A stretch of 27,758 nt of DNA from IMG/VR virus record IMGVR_UViG_3300042564_000616, positions 1 to 27,758 of that record; one strand, given 5' to 3'. Positions 13,525 through 20,596 of the stretch are shown here, piece after piece. The notes under the pieces are model-generated. The model did no database searches. It had not been told where the DNA came from and saw nothing but the letters and a program-made list of their open reading frames with translations. The translations under genes and the position numbers were made by a program. The number at the start of each line of letters is the position of its first letter. Position 1 is the stretch's first letter. Origin of the DNA: a virus.

Positions 13525-14258
13525 TAGACTTTCTCCAACGCAACGGCATGTTTACCGTTTTCAAAGACAAACTTATCGCCAACTTTGGTAATATTATAGT
13601 TGCCTACATACTTAGTAAAGAACATGATCTCACTCATTGAGTTACCTTCTAACATAATTGGTCCAACAATATTATCATAGACTTCAGCTTTTGTTCCAAA
13701 GTCTGCAATACGCATACGCAATGGTCCCGAAAACTTCTTTTGGAATACAATATCGTCGTGATCAACGTTTACCTGCTCTAAGTAACTACGACCAAAGAAG
13801 TTGCTAAAGTTGTTCATTACATTTTCTTGGATACTAATTTCATAATCATCTTTAGTCTTAGGCACTGTTTGATCTAAGTTTTGTTCATCAGCATCAATGC
13901 TATTAAAACTCTTATAATATCTAAATTTAAAATCATCTATATTAGCAAGTAATCCTATACCGTTTAATAATTCTACGATTTGTTCTGCAATACGACGATT
14001 ACGTTCAATTTCCACAAACACTTTGTATTTGCCGTCACTTAGTTCACCTGGACTAGCATCTGCATCAAGAACAAAATCATATCCGTTTTCTATAAAGTCA
14101 ACAAGATCATCAGAAGGTCGTTGACTTTTTACTGTAAATGCTAACACTACAATATCTTTATCTTCGCCCATCTTGCTAGAATAACTATCAATTTCAAAAA
14201 TATTATCAACTAACATGCGAAGATCGCCTGCAGTTAGTCCTTCATTAAGTTGGTGCAT
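13524..14258 (-). CDS. Conserved phage protein (244 aa), probably virion-related
   Basis: A 244-residue acidic protein without a recognisable enzyme motif. The N-terminal half includes MLVDNIFEIDSYSSKMGEDKDIVVLAF and YDFVLDADASPGELSDGKYKVFVEIER, a pattern I remember from conserved proteins of T4-like cyanophages without known function. The C-terminal half (NFFGRSYLEQVNVD... MRIADFG) looks like a separate alpha/beta domain. L-N-E|G at residue 6/7 again resembles a prohead-protease site. It overlaps the 183-aa gene by 14 bases, implying a tight two-gene unit. Confidence 0.82.
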   Translation of the reverse strand: MHQLNEGLTAGDLRMLVDNIFEIDSYSSKMGEDKDIVVLAFTVKSQRPSDDLVDFIENGYDFVLDADASPGELSDGKYKVFVEIERNRRIAEQIVELLNGIGLLANIDDFKFRYYKSFNSIDADEQNLDQTVPKTKDDYEISIQENVMNNFSNFFGRSYLEQVNVDHDDIVFQKKFSGPLRMRIADFGTKAEVYDNIVGPIMLEGNSMSEIMFFTKYVGNYNITKVGDKFVFENGKHAVALEKV

Positions 14259-14796
14259 TTGCTTCTCCCCCTGCTGGTGCTACTGGTGCTGGTGCTGCCA
14301 CTGCTGCTTGATCTGCTGCCTGTGGCGGTGCTGAATCAACATTGGCATTACGCCCAATGCCCATACTTTCTTTCATTTTTGTCATATATCCATTGTAAAT
14401 GTCTTCGACTAATGTTTTAGGCATGGTAATTTCAACTAACCATACTGGTGTATGATCTAACTTGCCTTTACGGGTACCTGGACGAAAGTCGTCTGGTGTT
14501 TTAACCTTACGTGGTTCTAGTAGTCGTGTTTTTTCGTAGCGTACACGGCATCCGTAGTCAATTAAGCGTTTAGCTGCCATAGGATCGGGCATTTTCTCAC
14601 GTGGCCACATAAAACTAGCAGTTACCCAGTGACGATCAACTTTAGGTCCCGAAGCTAGTTCTCCATCGGCCCAGTTTTTATATACGTACATATTCATTTC
14701 GTCTAGAACACGCTCAAAGTCTTTGAGTGTGCTTAGGCTAGAATTAGTGCTGTAAATTGATTCTACGTTTTTAATAACGTCAAGTATATCGTGCAT
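14245..14796 (-). CDS. Conserved phage protein (183 aa), probably virion-related
   Basis: A 183-residue protein with a helical N-terminus (ILDVIKNVESIYSTNSSLSTLKDFERVLDEMNMYVYKNW), a beta-rich middle (VDRHWVTASFMWPREKMPDP, CRVRYEKTR, TPVWLVEITMPK) and a disordered Ala/Pro-rich C-terminal tail (155-183). Proteins with this plan are conserved in T4-like phages of aquatic bacteria next to the 244-aa partner; the role is not known to me. It is the first gene of its minus-strand unit, diverging from phoH. TAAATAA at 14821-14827 (minus strand) is a weak late-promoter candidate. Confidence 0.82.
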   Translation of the reverse strand: MHDILDVIKNVESIYSTNSSLSTLKDFERVLDEMNMYVYKNWADGELASGPKVDRHWVTASFMWPREKMPDPMAAKRLIDYGCRVRYEKTRLLEPRKVKTPDDFRPGTRKGKLDHTPVWLVEITMPKTLVEDIYNGYMTKMKESMGIGRNANVDSAPPQAADQAAVAAPAPVAPAGGEANAPT

Positions 14797-14854
14797 AGTT
14801 ATTCCCAGAAGGTTCTACTCTTATTTAGCAGGTTTTAAATCATATGTTGTCAGT

Positions 14855-14926
14855 TTACTTTAGTCCAAAATGACTAAGTAATAGTGTAGGACCTCTGTAG
14901 TTACTGAGGCGGTCGCTACATGTCCT
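14855..14926 (+). promoter_or_regulatory. Two inverted repeats in the phoH leader
   Basis: Between the divergent genes, TTACTTTAGTC (14855-14865) pairs with GACTAAGTAA (14872-14881) with one bulged T. Then AGGAC (14888-14892) and TGTAG (14896-14900) pair in nested order with CTACA (14916-14920) and GTCCT (14922-14926). Neither is followed by a T-run. They could fold in the phoH leader RNA or serve as operators. The ribosome site GGGAGA at 14941 lies outside the stems. No convincing -35/-10 pair was found for phoH. Confidence 0.4.
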
Positions 14927-14952
14927 GCTTTACTAAAAGTGGGAGATACTTA

Positions 14953-15675
14953 ATGAGTAAAAACAATCGAGTGAAAAAACGTTTTACTTCAGATGTGAAT
15001 GTAATTGATTTCCATGCACACAAACCTGCGAAAAAACAGCGTGTAAACCTGTTACCTCGCAATAAACACCAAGAATCTTATCTATTCAAGCTCAACGATG
15101 ACAACAAGAATATCTTGTTTGCCGTCGGACCTGCTGGTACAGGTAAAACCTTGTTGGCTGTTCAAATGGGAATCAAACTTTATCAAGAAGGTAAAGTTGA
15201 TAGGATTATAGTCACGAGACCTGCCGTTTCTGTTGATGAGGATTTAGGATTCTTACCTGGTACGCTAAATGAAAAGATGGCGCCATGGACAAGACCAATC
15301 TTCGATGTATTAGGAGAATATTATCTAACTAAGGAAATCGAATCGATGCTAGAAGAAGGCATTATAGAAATAAGCCCACTTGCATATATGCGCGGCCGCA
15401 CGTTTAAGAATGCTTACATTATTGCGGACGAAATGCAGAATGCAACTCAGAACCAGATGAAAATGCTACTAACCCGCCTAGGAGAAAACTCTAAAATGGT
15501 AGTAACTGGCGACTTAAACCAAGCAGACAGATTAAAAGACAATGGACTTATAGACTTCATCGGCAAGATTGAAGGACGTAAGTTATCTCACATTGATATT
15601 GTGCGTTTTGATAGTAGTGATATCGAACGACACAATGCCGTTAAGGAGGTACTAGACCTTTACGGTGACGATTAA
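14953..15675 (+). CDS. phoH: PhoH-like ATPase/ribonuclease
   Basis: A 240-residue PhoH-family P-loop NTPase, the only plus-strand gene in the window. Walker A is GPAGTGKT (59-66) and Walker B AYIIADEMQ (153-161); DEDLGFLPGTLNEKM (95-109) and MVVTGDLNQ are typical PhoH blocks. PhoH is widespread in aquatic phages; it has been linked to phosphate stress and RNA metabolism, but its role in infection is unsettled. ATG 14953 is chosen because GGGAGA lies seven bases upstream; an in-frame ATG at 14920 lies inside the upstream stem-loop and has no ribosome site. A strong hairpin terminator follows. Confidence 0.95.
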   Translation: MSKNNRVKKRFTSDVNVIDFHAHKPAKKQRVNLLPRNKHQESYLFKLNDDNKNILFAVGPAGTGKTLLAVQMGIKLYQEGKVDRIIVTRPAVSVDEDLGFLPGTLNEKMAPWTRPIFDVLGEYYLTKEIESMLEEGIIEISPLAYMRGRTFKNAYIIADEMQNATQNQMKMLLTRLGENSKMVVTGDLNQADRLKDNGLIDFIGKIEGRKLSHIDIVRFDSSDIERHNAVKEVLDLYGDD

Positions 15676-15677
15676 AC

Positions 15678-15702
15678 AAAAGGGCCTCAGGGCCCTTTTT
15701 TT
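15678..15702. terminator. Bidirectional terminator between phoH and the convergent gene
   Basis: AAAGGGCC-TCAG-GGCCCTTTTTTT forms an 8-9 bp GC-rich stem with a T-run for phoH transcripts; on the minus strand the stem is followed by TTTTGTTT. The stop codon of the minus-strand gene (15687-15689) lies in the loop, and its last codons (Lys-Lys-Gly-Pro) are formed by the stem. Confidence 0.9.
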
Positions 15703-16460
15703 ACTTCTACTGGTAATTCAACATCATGCGCATCGATGTTGTAAGATTTTTTGTGTCTCACATATTTGAGCCATCCGTTAAATGTCATATTAAGTAAGAA
15801 TGATAATCCATGCTGTCTTTCAATAGCAACTTCGCTTAGTTTTCCGGTATATGCAGTAATAGTTTCTCGTTTAATAGGAACTACTTGAACAAGAGGTTCT
15901 CCCATAGAAATCTTAGTATACTTAATTTCTTTTAACATTATATTAACTGGATTTCTAACTGCCCCGAGGTCGTGATCAGCCCACCCGGGAACTGCCTCCC
16001 AATTTCGGGTGTCGTCGTAGTAATACATAGGCAAGTACATCAGGCTATATCCTTCTGCTGCCCACATAGCCCATGGGTTGTCTAATTTTACTGCGGTTCT
16101 TACACTAAACTTATTAATCAATAAGTCTTGTAATGTCTCTGGCGGATGAACTGCATGATTAAATTTAGGATGACTATATCGTGCAATTACTTGTTTGCCA
16201 TCGTCTGTAGGAATAAGCTCAATGTCACACCATGCTGGTATAACAAATCCTGCAGAGCAATAATCTATTATTCCGGGGCATGCTTTAACAGTTTTCATAC
16301 GGTCAATCATATGATCAGCTTTGTTTAAAAACGTAGGCATATTCTTAAATGCGGTAGGCATGAAATTCTTTGCTAATTGAACAGGTGCGTATTTTCTAAC
16401 AGCCCAATCTTCACATTCAAAAAATATTTGATAATTTTCTTTCTTTTTAAATGGCCACAT
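15687..16460 (-). CDS. Conserved phage protein (257 aa), DUF6065-like
   Basis: A 257-residue protein of unknown function. Blocks such as KACPGIIDYCSAGFVIPAWCDIEL (about 59-82), NPWAMWAAEGYSLMYLPMYYYDD (about 127-149), and MGEPLVQVVPIKRE (about 187-200) match my memory of a phage family (DUF6065-type) with the pattern CPgi.D...G.vi..WcDi... kG.PiaQviPfkR. No catalytic motif is evident. It is the last gene of the gp44-dCMP deaminase operon, overlapping the deaminase stop by one base. It ends inside the bidirectional terminator. Confidence 0.8.
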   Translation of the reverse strand: MWPFKKKENYQIFFECEDWAVRKYAPVQLAKNFMPTAFKNMPTFLNKADHMIDRMKTVKACPGIIDYCSAGFVIPAWCDIELIPTDDGKQVIARYSHPKFNHAVHPPETLQDLLINKFSVRTAVKLDNPWAMWAAEGYSLMYLPMYYYDDTRNWEAVPGWADHDLGAVRNPVNIMLKEIKYTKISMGEPLVQVVPIKRETITAYTGKLSEVAIERQHGLSFLLNMTFNGWLKYVRHKKSYNIDAHDVELPVEVKKGP

Positions 16461-16981
16461 TACTCATCTCCTATTTGTCTTACTTCGATCCCTGATCGTT
16501 CGAGAAACGTGATGCCACCAGTATCCCTATAAGAGTTCCTATATAGAACACTGCTAATACCACTTTGGTAGATAAGTTTGGCACAGTCCAAACATGGAGC
16601 ATGGGTAATAAACATAGTAGCACCCATACCAGATTCGTTAGACTTAGCAAGTTTCGCAATGGCATTAGTTTCAGCATGAAGCACCTCTGGTTTTGTTTTT
16701 AATCGATAGCGACCCTGCATTTCATTGCCATCGGTATCTAAGTAAGTACCTTCGTATGGCCACCCTTCTATAATCTCTTCTGCACTTAGCCATCCGCCAG
16801 CACTACACCATTCTACATTTTCACAGTTGTTATCCCAACCAGCTGGCATACCATTGTATCCAATAGAAATAATTCTATCATCCTTGACTACAATAGCACC
16901 AACGTGTAGTCTTCGAGCATGACTTAGCTCTGCGAATGTCTCCGCAGTTTTCATGTATGCTAGTTTTAACTTTTCCTTCAT
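16460..16981 (-). CDS. cd: dCMP deaminase
   Basis: A 173-residue zinc-dependent deoxycytidylate deaminase. The zinc site is HAE (102-104, H102 ligand and E104 proton shuttle) and PCLDC (C130, C133). HARRLHVGAIVVKDDRIISIGYNGMPAG (21-48) is the conserved dCMP deaminase N-terminal block. It converts dCMP to dUMP, feeding dTMP synthesis for phage DNA replication. T4 gene cd is the comparable enzyme (193 aa). Its start overlaps the clamp-loader gene by 4 bases, so replication and nucleotide supply are coexpressed. Confidence 0.94.
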   Translation of the reverse strand: MKEKLKLAYMKTAETFAELSHARRLHVGAIVVKDDRIISIGYNGMPAGWDNNCENVEWCSAGGWLSAEEIIEGWPYEGTYLDTDGNEMQGRYRLKTKPEVLHAETNAIAKLAKSNESGMGATMFITHAPCLDCAKLIYQSGISSVLYRNSYRDTGGITFLERSGIEVRQIGDE

Positions 16982-17892
16982 AGATGCGATAATCTAATCA
17001 GCGTAGCAGCCAAGTTGATTTCAGGATCACTAACTAAGGTATGATCAACTAGTCCTTGCTTGATAATAAGGATAGCTTTTTCTTGTAAGGCTTCATTGCC
17101 AAAGATAGTAACGTTGTCATACAACCAGCGATAGATTTCCTCCATCTCCTCTGGACGGGCTTGTCCGCATACAAGTTTACGTGCTTCTGAGATTTTGCCT
17201 TTCTTAAAAAGCTCAACCATTTCTAGCTTATAGTCTTGTTCGCCAGTGTCGCCCTTTTCAGGAGTATGCAGTTTGCCTTCTAAGCTGTTCATCTGCACAG
17301 TATTAATACATTTACGCAAGTCTGGGTAGGTTGCTTTGACAAACGTATCCAGTGTGTCAAGATCAAACTCTACGTTCTCTTCAACAAGAATAGTAGCAAC
17401 ACGAGCAGTAAATTCAGTAACGTCAACTCGCTCAATGTGGAATCCCTGACAGCGACTATGGATAGCAGGGATAATCCTATTAGGATAGTTGCAAGTAAGA
17501 ATAAAGCGAGCGGTCGTATGGTATTCTTCCATGACGCCTCGTAAGGCTGCTTGTGCATTGGGCGATAAGTAATCTGCTTCATCTAGTAATACTACCTTAA
17601 AGTCTCCGAATGGAATCATCTGTACAAAGTTTATAATCTTGTCACGAACGTCTTCGACTGAGTTAGTACGTGATGCATTAATTTCTAAGATATCTAAATC
17701 TTGAATCTCAAGTTCATTAAACAAGATCTTTGCCAGTGTTGTTTTGCCAATACCAGCATTGCCACTAAACAGCAAATGCGGAATAGTACCTTGCTTGATC
17801 CAGCTTTGTACTTGCTCTCGTTGATGATTGTCTCTAAACACATACCCGTCAACTGTTGCAGGACGGTATTTTTCTACCCATAGTTCTTTCAT
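16978..17892 (-). CDS. 44: Sliding-clamp loader ATPase subunit, gp44-like
   Basis: A 304-residue AAA+ protein of the replication factor C small-subunit / T4 gp44 family (T4 gp44 is 319). It begins LWVEKYRP, the typical RFC box, with Walker A GNAGIGKT (44-51), Walker B VVLLDEAD (100-107), sensor 1 LTCNYPNRI (132-140) and the arginine-finger SRC (146-148). It loads the phage sliding clamp onto primer junctions together with gp62; neither gp62 nor the clamp gp45 is in this window. ATG 17892 overlaps the stop of the 45-aa mini-gene, suggesting coupled translation from the promoter at 18212-18240. Confidence 0.94.
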   Translation of the reverse strand: MKELWVEKYRPATVDGYVFRDNHQREQVQSWIKQGTIPHLLFSGNAGIGKTTLAKILFNELEIQDLDILEINASRTNSVEDVRDKIINFVQMIPFGDFKVVLLDEADYLSPNAQAALRGVMEEYHTTARFILTCNYPNRIIPAIHSRCQGFHIERVDVTEFTARVATILVEENVEFDLDTLDTFVKATYPDLRKCINTVQMNSLEGKLHTPEKGDTGEQDYKLEMVELFKKGKISEARKLVCGQARPEEMEEIYRWLYDNVTIFGNEALQEKAILIIKQGLVDHTLVSDPEINLAATLIRLSHL

Positions 17893-18026
17893 TCTTTGAC
17901 CTTTATAAATTCGTAAACATCGCAGGCGCGGATTTTATATACTACAAAATGTGTAGCTTCCGTTAGTGTAGGAAACAATTTTGTTGTCCTCGTTCCGCCA
18001 ACCATATAATATCTAACTCGCCACAT
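17889..18026 (-). CDS. Mini-gene before gp44 (45 aa)
   Basis: A 45-residue frame starting MWRVRYYMVGGTRTTKLF and ending KIRACDVYEFIKVKE. Its ATG overlaps the preceding stop by one base (TAATG) and its TGA overlaps the gp44 start (ATGA), so the three genes are tightly coupled. The composition (beta-prone, basic) looks like a real small protein, not random sequence. No function is known to me. Confidence 0.7.
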   Translation of the reverse strand: MWRVRYYMVGGTRTTKLFPTLTEATHFVVYKIRACDVYEFIKVKE

Positions 18027-18193
18027 TACACTAACTCTTCAACTACACCCAATACTTCGGCAAGAATTAAAAATGTTCCTGCCCAAAACAAATTGCCTAT
18101 AACTAAATTGCCACCTGCAACGACTCGTAGTGCGCTTTTTGCAAGGCTGACATAAAAATGTCCCCGGCTTATATCTTTAGGTTGTATTTCCAT
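18026..18193 (-). CDS. Small membrane-associated phage protein (55 aa)
   Basis: A 55-residue frame starting MEIQPKDISRGHFYVSLAKSA and containing a hydrophobic segment (about 24-50: VVAGGNLVIGNLFWAGTFLILAEVLGV), probably one TM helix. AAAGGA lies seven bases upstream of the ATG, just behind a sigma70-like promoter. I recall comparable small SLAKSALR...LAEVLGI.EEL proteins in T4-like aquatic phages. As first gene of the gp44 operon it should be expressed early. Function unknown. Confidence 0.75.
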   Translation of the reverse strand: MEIQPKDISRGHFYVSLAKSALRVVAGGNLVIGNLFWAGTFLILAEVLGVVEELV

Positions 18194-18211
18194 ATAATAT
18201 CCTTTTATAGT

Positions 18212-18240
18212 ATTATACAGAAAAAGAAAGGGACTGTCTA
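18212..18240 (-). promoter_or_regulatory. Sigma70-like promoter for the gp44 operon
   Basis: On the minus strand TAGACA (18240-18235), a 17-base spacer and TATAAT (18217-18212) give a near-consensus promoter with a perfect -10 and one mismatch in the -35. It is the best sigma70 match I found in the window. The -35 lies in the hairpin of the preceding terminator. The start point would be near 18205, giving a very short leader to the ATG at 18193. Confidence 0.7.
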
Positions 18241-18248
18241 GTCCCTTT
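18221..18248 (-). terminator. Rho-independent terminator after the MazG gene
   Basis: A perfect 9-bp stem AAAGGGACT/AGTCCCTTT with a four-base loop (18227-18248) is followed on the minus strand by TTTCTTTTT. It begins four bases after the MazG stop codon. On the plus strand the stem is not followed by a T-run. Confidence 0.88.
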
Positions 18249-18251
18249 GAG

Positions 18252-18620
18252 TTATTTGCTCACAAATGGAGCCAACTCCGGCGGCACCCACCCCACGGGT
18301 TTCAATACCTTACCGTCCTCACGCTTACGAACCTTGCCAGTCTCTTTGTCGATCTTGGCTAGATTAGTACCAATGACTTCCTTCCACCCGCCCTCGCCGT
18401 CAAAGCCGCCACTGTGTATTGCACCAATGGTCACTACAATGAAGTCTAATAGAGCATCCAACTGCTCCACACGGTCTTCCATTAGGAGAGCTGCTTTAAG
18501 CTCTTTCCATTCTTCGTCCATAAGGGACAAATACAGTTTGTACTGCTCTGCATTTAGTTCGCCAACAGTTTGATCGCTGGCTCGCATAAACTTTTCTTGA
18601 TCTCTAAAAGGATTGGTCAT
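18252..18620 (-). CDS. MazG/HisE-like nucleotide pyrophosphohydrolase
   Basis: A 122-residue all-alpha NTP pyrophosphohydrolase-like protein. The metal-binding helices show EEWKEL (E36, E37, E40) and DALLDFIVVTIG (D55, D59), the ExxE...ExxD-like pattern of the MazG/HisE fold, and the C-terminus GKVLKPVGWVPPEL is typical of phage members. They hydrolyse (d)NTPs to monophosphates; cyanophage MazG has been discussed as a modulator of nucleotide pools. ATG 18620, two bases after the GroES stop, fits the family better than the 32-residue extension from 18716, which overlaps groES. Confidence 0.85.
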   Translation of the reverse strand: MTNPFRDQEKFMRASDQTVGELNAEQYKLYLSLMDEEWKELKAALLMEDRVEQLDALLDFIVVTIGAIHSGGFDGEGGWKEVIGTNLAKIDKETGKVRKREDGKVLKPVGWVPPELAPFVSK

Positions 18621-18621
18621 A

Positions 18622-18969
18622 TTATAAACTATTAAACAGTACGTCTTTAGGCGGCTCGTCCGATGATAACAGAATATCTTTATTATCAACTCGACGAATG
18701 ATAATTTCGTCACCACTTTCGTCTTCTATAGTAACGCCTCGAGTCCATCGACCGTGATCAATGTAGACCCACTCGCCTACTTTAACATCTAATTGTTCCG
18801 GACCCACAGCGTATACTCGACCCCACCTTGGTTTAATGCCAGATGATTTTCCGTTACCTGATAATACTACAATACCAGATTGTGTGGTCTCGTCGCCGAA
18901 TTCCATATCTCTAATCAGTACATGATCTCGGATAGGTCTAATCTTGCCGCGTGTTACATTTAGACTCAT
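18622..18969 (-). CDS. groES: GroES/gp31-like co-chaperonin
   Basis: A 115-residue co-chaperonin. IRPIRDHVLIRDMEFGDETTQSGIVVL (about 11-37) is the GroES start with the mobile loop (FGDETTQSGIVVL) that binds GroEL; GRVYAVGP and VGEWVYIDHGRWTRG form the rest of the beta barrel. T4 gp31 (111 aa) replaces GroES so that host GroEL can fold the capsid protein gp23; the same job is likely here. Sequence is closer to GroES than T4 gp31 is. It lies between the 96-aa gene (4-base overlap) and mazG. Confidence 0.92.
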   Translation of the reverse strand: MSLNVTRGKIRPIRDHVLIRDMEFGDETTQSGIVVLSGNGKSSGIKPRWGRVYAVGPEQLDVKVGEWVYIDHGRWTRGVTIEDESGDEIIIRRVDNKDILLSSDEPPKDVLFNSL

Positions 18970-19256
18970 TTTTCCTCCGAGTCAAAGTCTTCAAAATTTG
19001 ATTCGGGGGTGTTGACAACAGGTGCTGCCGCTGCTTTAACAGGTTTAGCAGCCTTAGTTGGGATTGCATCTGCATGAGTATGATACTCAGTCATCACATC
19101 TTCACGCTTTTTAATGATTTTGCCCCCAGGTCCTAATTCATCACCGCGAGCATTGACTTTAACATTGCCCACCGCCAAAGTCATTTCGTTTTTAATACGT
19201 AATTTATCAAGGTCAATTTCTTTGCCTTGCATGGTTCTATAAACACTATTTGCCAT
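18966..19256 (-). CDS. Conserved small phage protein (96 aa)
   Basis: A 96-residue protein with MANSVYRTMQGKEIDLDKLRIKNEMTLAVGNVKVNARGDELGPGGKIIKKRED, a pattern (MYRTa.Gk.vDl..L...NE...AVGN..vNARGDel) that I recall from T4-like phages of aquatic bacteria, role unknown. The C-terminal third is Ala/Pro-rich then acidic. AGGAG lies seven bases upstream. The upstream TATAAT has no convincing -35, so an own promoter is uncertain. Its stop overlaps the groES start by 4 bases. Confidence 0.82.
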   Translation of the reverse strand: MANSVYRTMQGKEIDLDKLRIKNEMTLAVGNVKVNARGDELGPGGKIIKKREDVMTEYHTHADAIPTKAAKPVKAAAAPVVNTPESNFEDFDSEEK

Positions 19257-19283
19257 TGTTATCTCCTAACATTATATAATTAC

Positions 19284-19781
19284 TTATCTCAAAAATTCAT
19301 GCCAGTCTAAATTATATTTTAAACTGTCTATTCTATGTACGCCTATCAAGTATAGCACATAACTTGCTACACTGCTGCCTCTTCCTACACCCCAAACTAC
19401 ATTATTAGACCTAAGTGTATCTACAATATACTTTAATACATATAACAGATCCAGCATATTGTGCTGAATAAATGCTTCAAGCTCTTCGCTTACACGATCT
19501 GTTTGCTCTTTAGTAGAGCACATTCCGTAAAGCATTTCTACTAAGTTTGGGTAATAGTCTTTGGGTATAAACCAATCTAATTGATTAGTCTTATCAAACA
19601 ACTGTTGATCTGTAGATGGATCAATATGTTTAGGACTCATTCCTAAATTCTTAAACAAGTTTTGTACTTCAACAGTGGGCTCTGCAAAAATTTGATCAAT
19701 ATGTTCTATCTGCCCGTTGTAGAGCATGTTAAAAATATCGTGTTCTTGAAAGATCGGATTACCGTAAGAGTCTAATAGCAT
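19284..19781 (-). CDS. DnaE (DNA polymerase III alpha)-like fragment, standalone
   Basis: A 165-residue protein whose C-terminal third (about 110-165) matches the region just before the catalytic aspartates of bacterial DNA polymerase III alpha: NNVVWGVGRGSSVASYVLYLIGVHRIDSLKYNLDWHEFLR, compared with the DnaE pattern vGPGRGSaaGSLvaYlLgIt.iDPl.y.LlFeRFL. The frame stops right after this block, before the DxDxD motif, so it cannot be a polymerase on its own. The N-terminal part (DSYGNPIFQEHD) is not recognisable to me. It may be a conserved domestication or the first half of a split gene; nothing downstream in this window supplies the rest. Confidence 0.75.
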   Translation of the reverse strand: MLLDSYGNPIFQEHDIFNMLYNGQIEHIDQIFAEPTVEVQNLFKNLGMSPKHIDPSTDQQLFDKTNQLDWFIPKDYYPNLVEMLYGMCSTKEQTDRVSEELEAFIQHNMLDLLYVLKYIVDTLRSNNVVWGVGRGSSVASYVLYLIGVHRIDSLKYNLDWHEFLR

Positions 19782-19790
19782 CTAGCTATT

Positions 19791-20021
19791 TTACTTGACA
19801 TTGATCAATTTGTCAAGGCCTTTGTCTCTATTTTGGTATTGTTGCTGCCACATTTTAGCTCGTCTGCTTCTTAGTTCTTCATTATATAGATCTAAAAATA
19901 ACGATATTTGACTTTGAATGGACGGGTTACTACTCTGCCAGTACTTCTTACTAAGTTCGGAAACTCGAGTTTCAATTTCAGTATCTTTTAATTGTGAAAA
20001 GTCTTCAGCTAAAGGATGCAT
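19791..20021 (-). CDS. Small conserved phage protein (76 aa)
   Basis: A 76-residue helical protein, MHPLAEDFSQLKDTEIETRVSELSKKYW...NPSIQSQISLFLDLYNEELRSRRAKM, ending GLDKLINVK. This plan (Lx(D/E)LS.K.....NP.....I...LD...EE...RRAK) is familiar from T4-like aquatic phages, function unknown. ATG 20021 overlaps the preceding stop by one base (TAATG), which argues against the 21-residue extension from 20084 reading through the neighbour's end. Confidence 0.8.
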   Translation of the reverse strand: MHPLAEDFSQLKDTEIETRVSELSKKYWQSSNPSIQSQISLFLDLYNEELRSRRAKMWQQQYQNRDKGLDKLINVK

Positions 20022-20596
20022 TATACGAATTCTCCAATATAGCCAAGATACATTTTGCTGCCAGTACCAAAATCGTACTTCCATGCGTCAACAACTACAG
20101 TGGATCCGGCAGGTACTGTGATTGCATGGCTTGTAAATTTTCCGCTATCATCATCTGATACCGTAGCTAATGCATTAGTTGCAAAGGTAACAGTGTGCGA
20201 TGTTGCTTTTAAATTTTCTAAATGGATACGTACTTTAGCAAACCGGCTGTCTAATGTTGGCCAATTAGTTAAAGTTAAAGTAATGTTAGCATCACTAAGC
20301 GTAATTCTATGATAATCCCCAGTAGAAACATCTAAGTTAGCTGTGGCCGCTTCAAGAATAGTAGCAACAGACCCATACAATTTTTTAGTCACTGCGTTTT
20401 GTATAATATTGCCAGCAAAATCATTAGCAGCATTTAGTTTAGCTGTGTTCAGTTGTAACTCTGAAATTTCAGTTGCTGCTTGAGACAGCCCAGTTTTAGT
20501 AATTAGGAAGTTGTCCCTAAATCCTTGACTGTTATTATCTTGCCCTGCTACTGGAAAAGCAGAGTCTATGGTTGATGATACTATCGCACTGGTCAT
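20021..20596 (-). CDS. Tail-fibre-associated structural protein (191 aa)
   Basis: A 191-residue protein with the N-terminal block FPVAGQDNNSQGFRDNF, typical of a family of phage virion proteins in aquatic T4-like phages, then a helical stretch (AATEISELQLNTAKLNAANDF), and a beta-rich C-terminal half with many Thr/Val. Probably a fibre or fibre-attachment protein; the exact place in the virion is not known. It overlaps the Ig-like gene stop by 4 bases and may also use an ATAAATA motif inside that gene. Confidence 0.8.
   Translation of the reverse strand: MTSAIVSSTIDSAFPVAGQDNNSQGFRDNFLITKTGLSQAATEISELQLNTAKLNAANDFAGNIIQNAVTKKLYGSVATILEAATANLDVSTGDYHRITLSDANITLTLTNWPTLDSRFAKVRIHLENLKATSHTVTFATNALATVSDDDSGKFTSHAITVPAGSTVVVDAWKYDFGTGSKMYLGYIGEFV

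Noticed and set aside
18621-18716. 32-residue extension of the MazG protein
   Set aside because: Overlaps groES and does not resemble the family N-terminus; ATG 18620 fits.
19257-19283. Promoter TATAAT before the 96-aa gene
   Set aside because: No -35 at 16-18 bases; the region is AT-rich, so a lone TATAAT is weak evidence.
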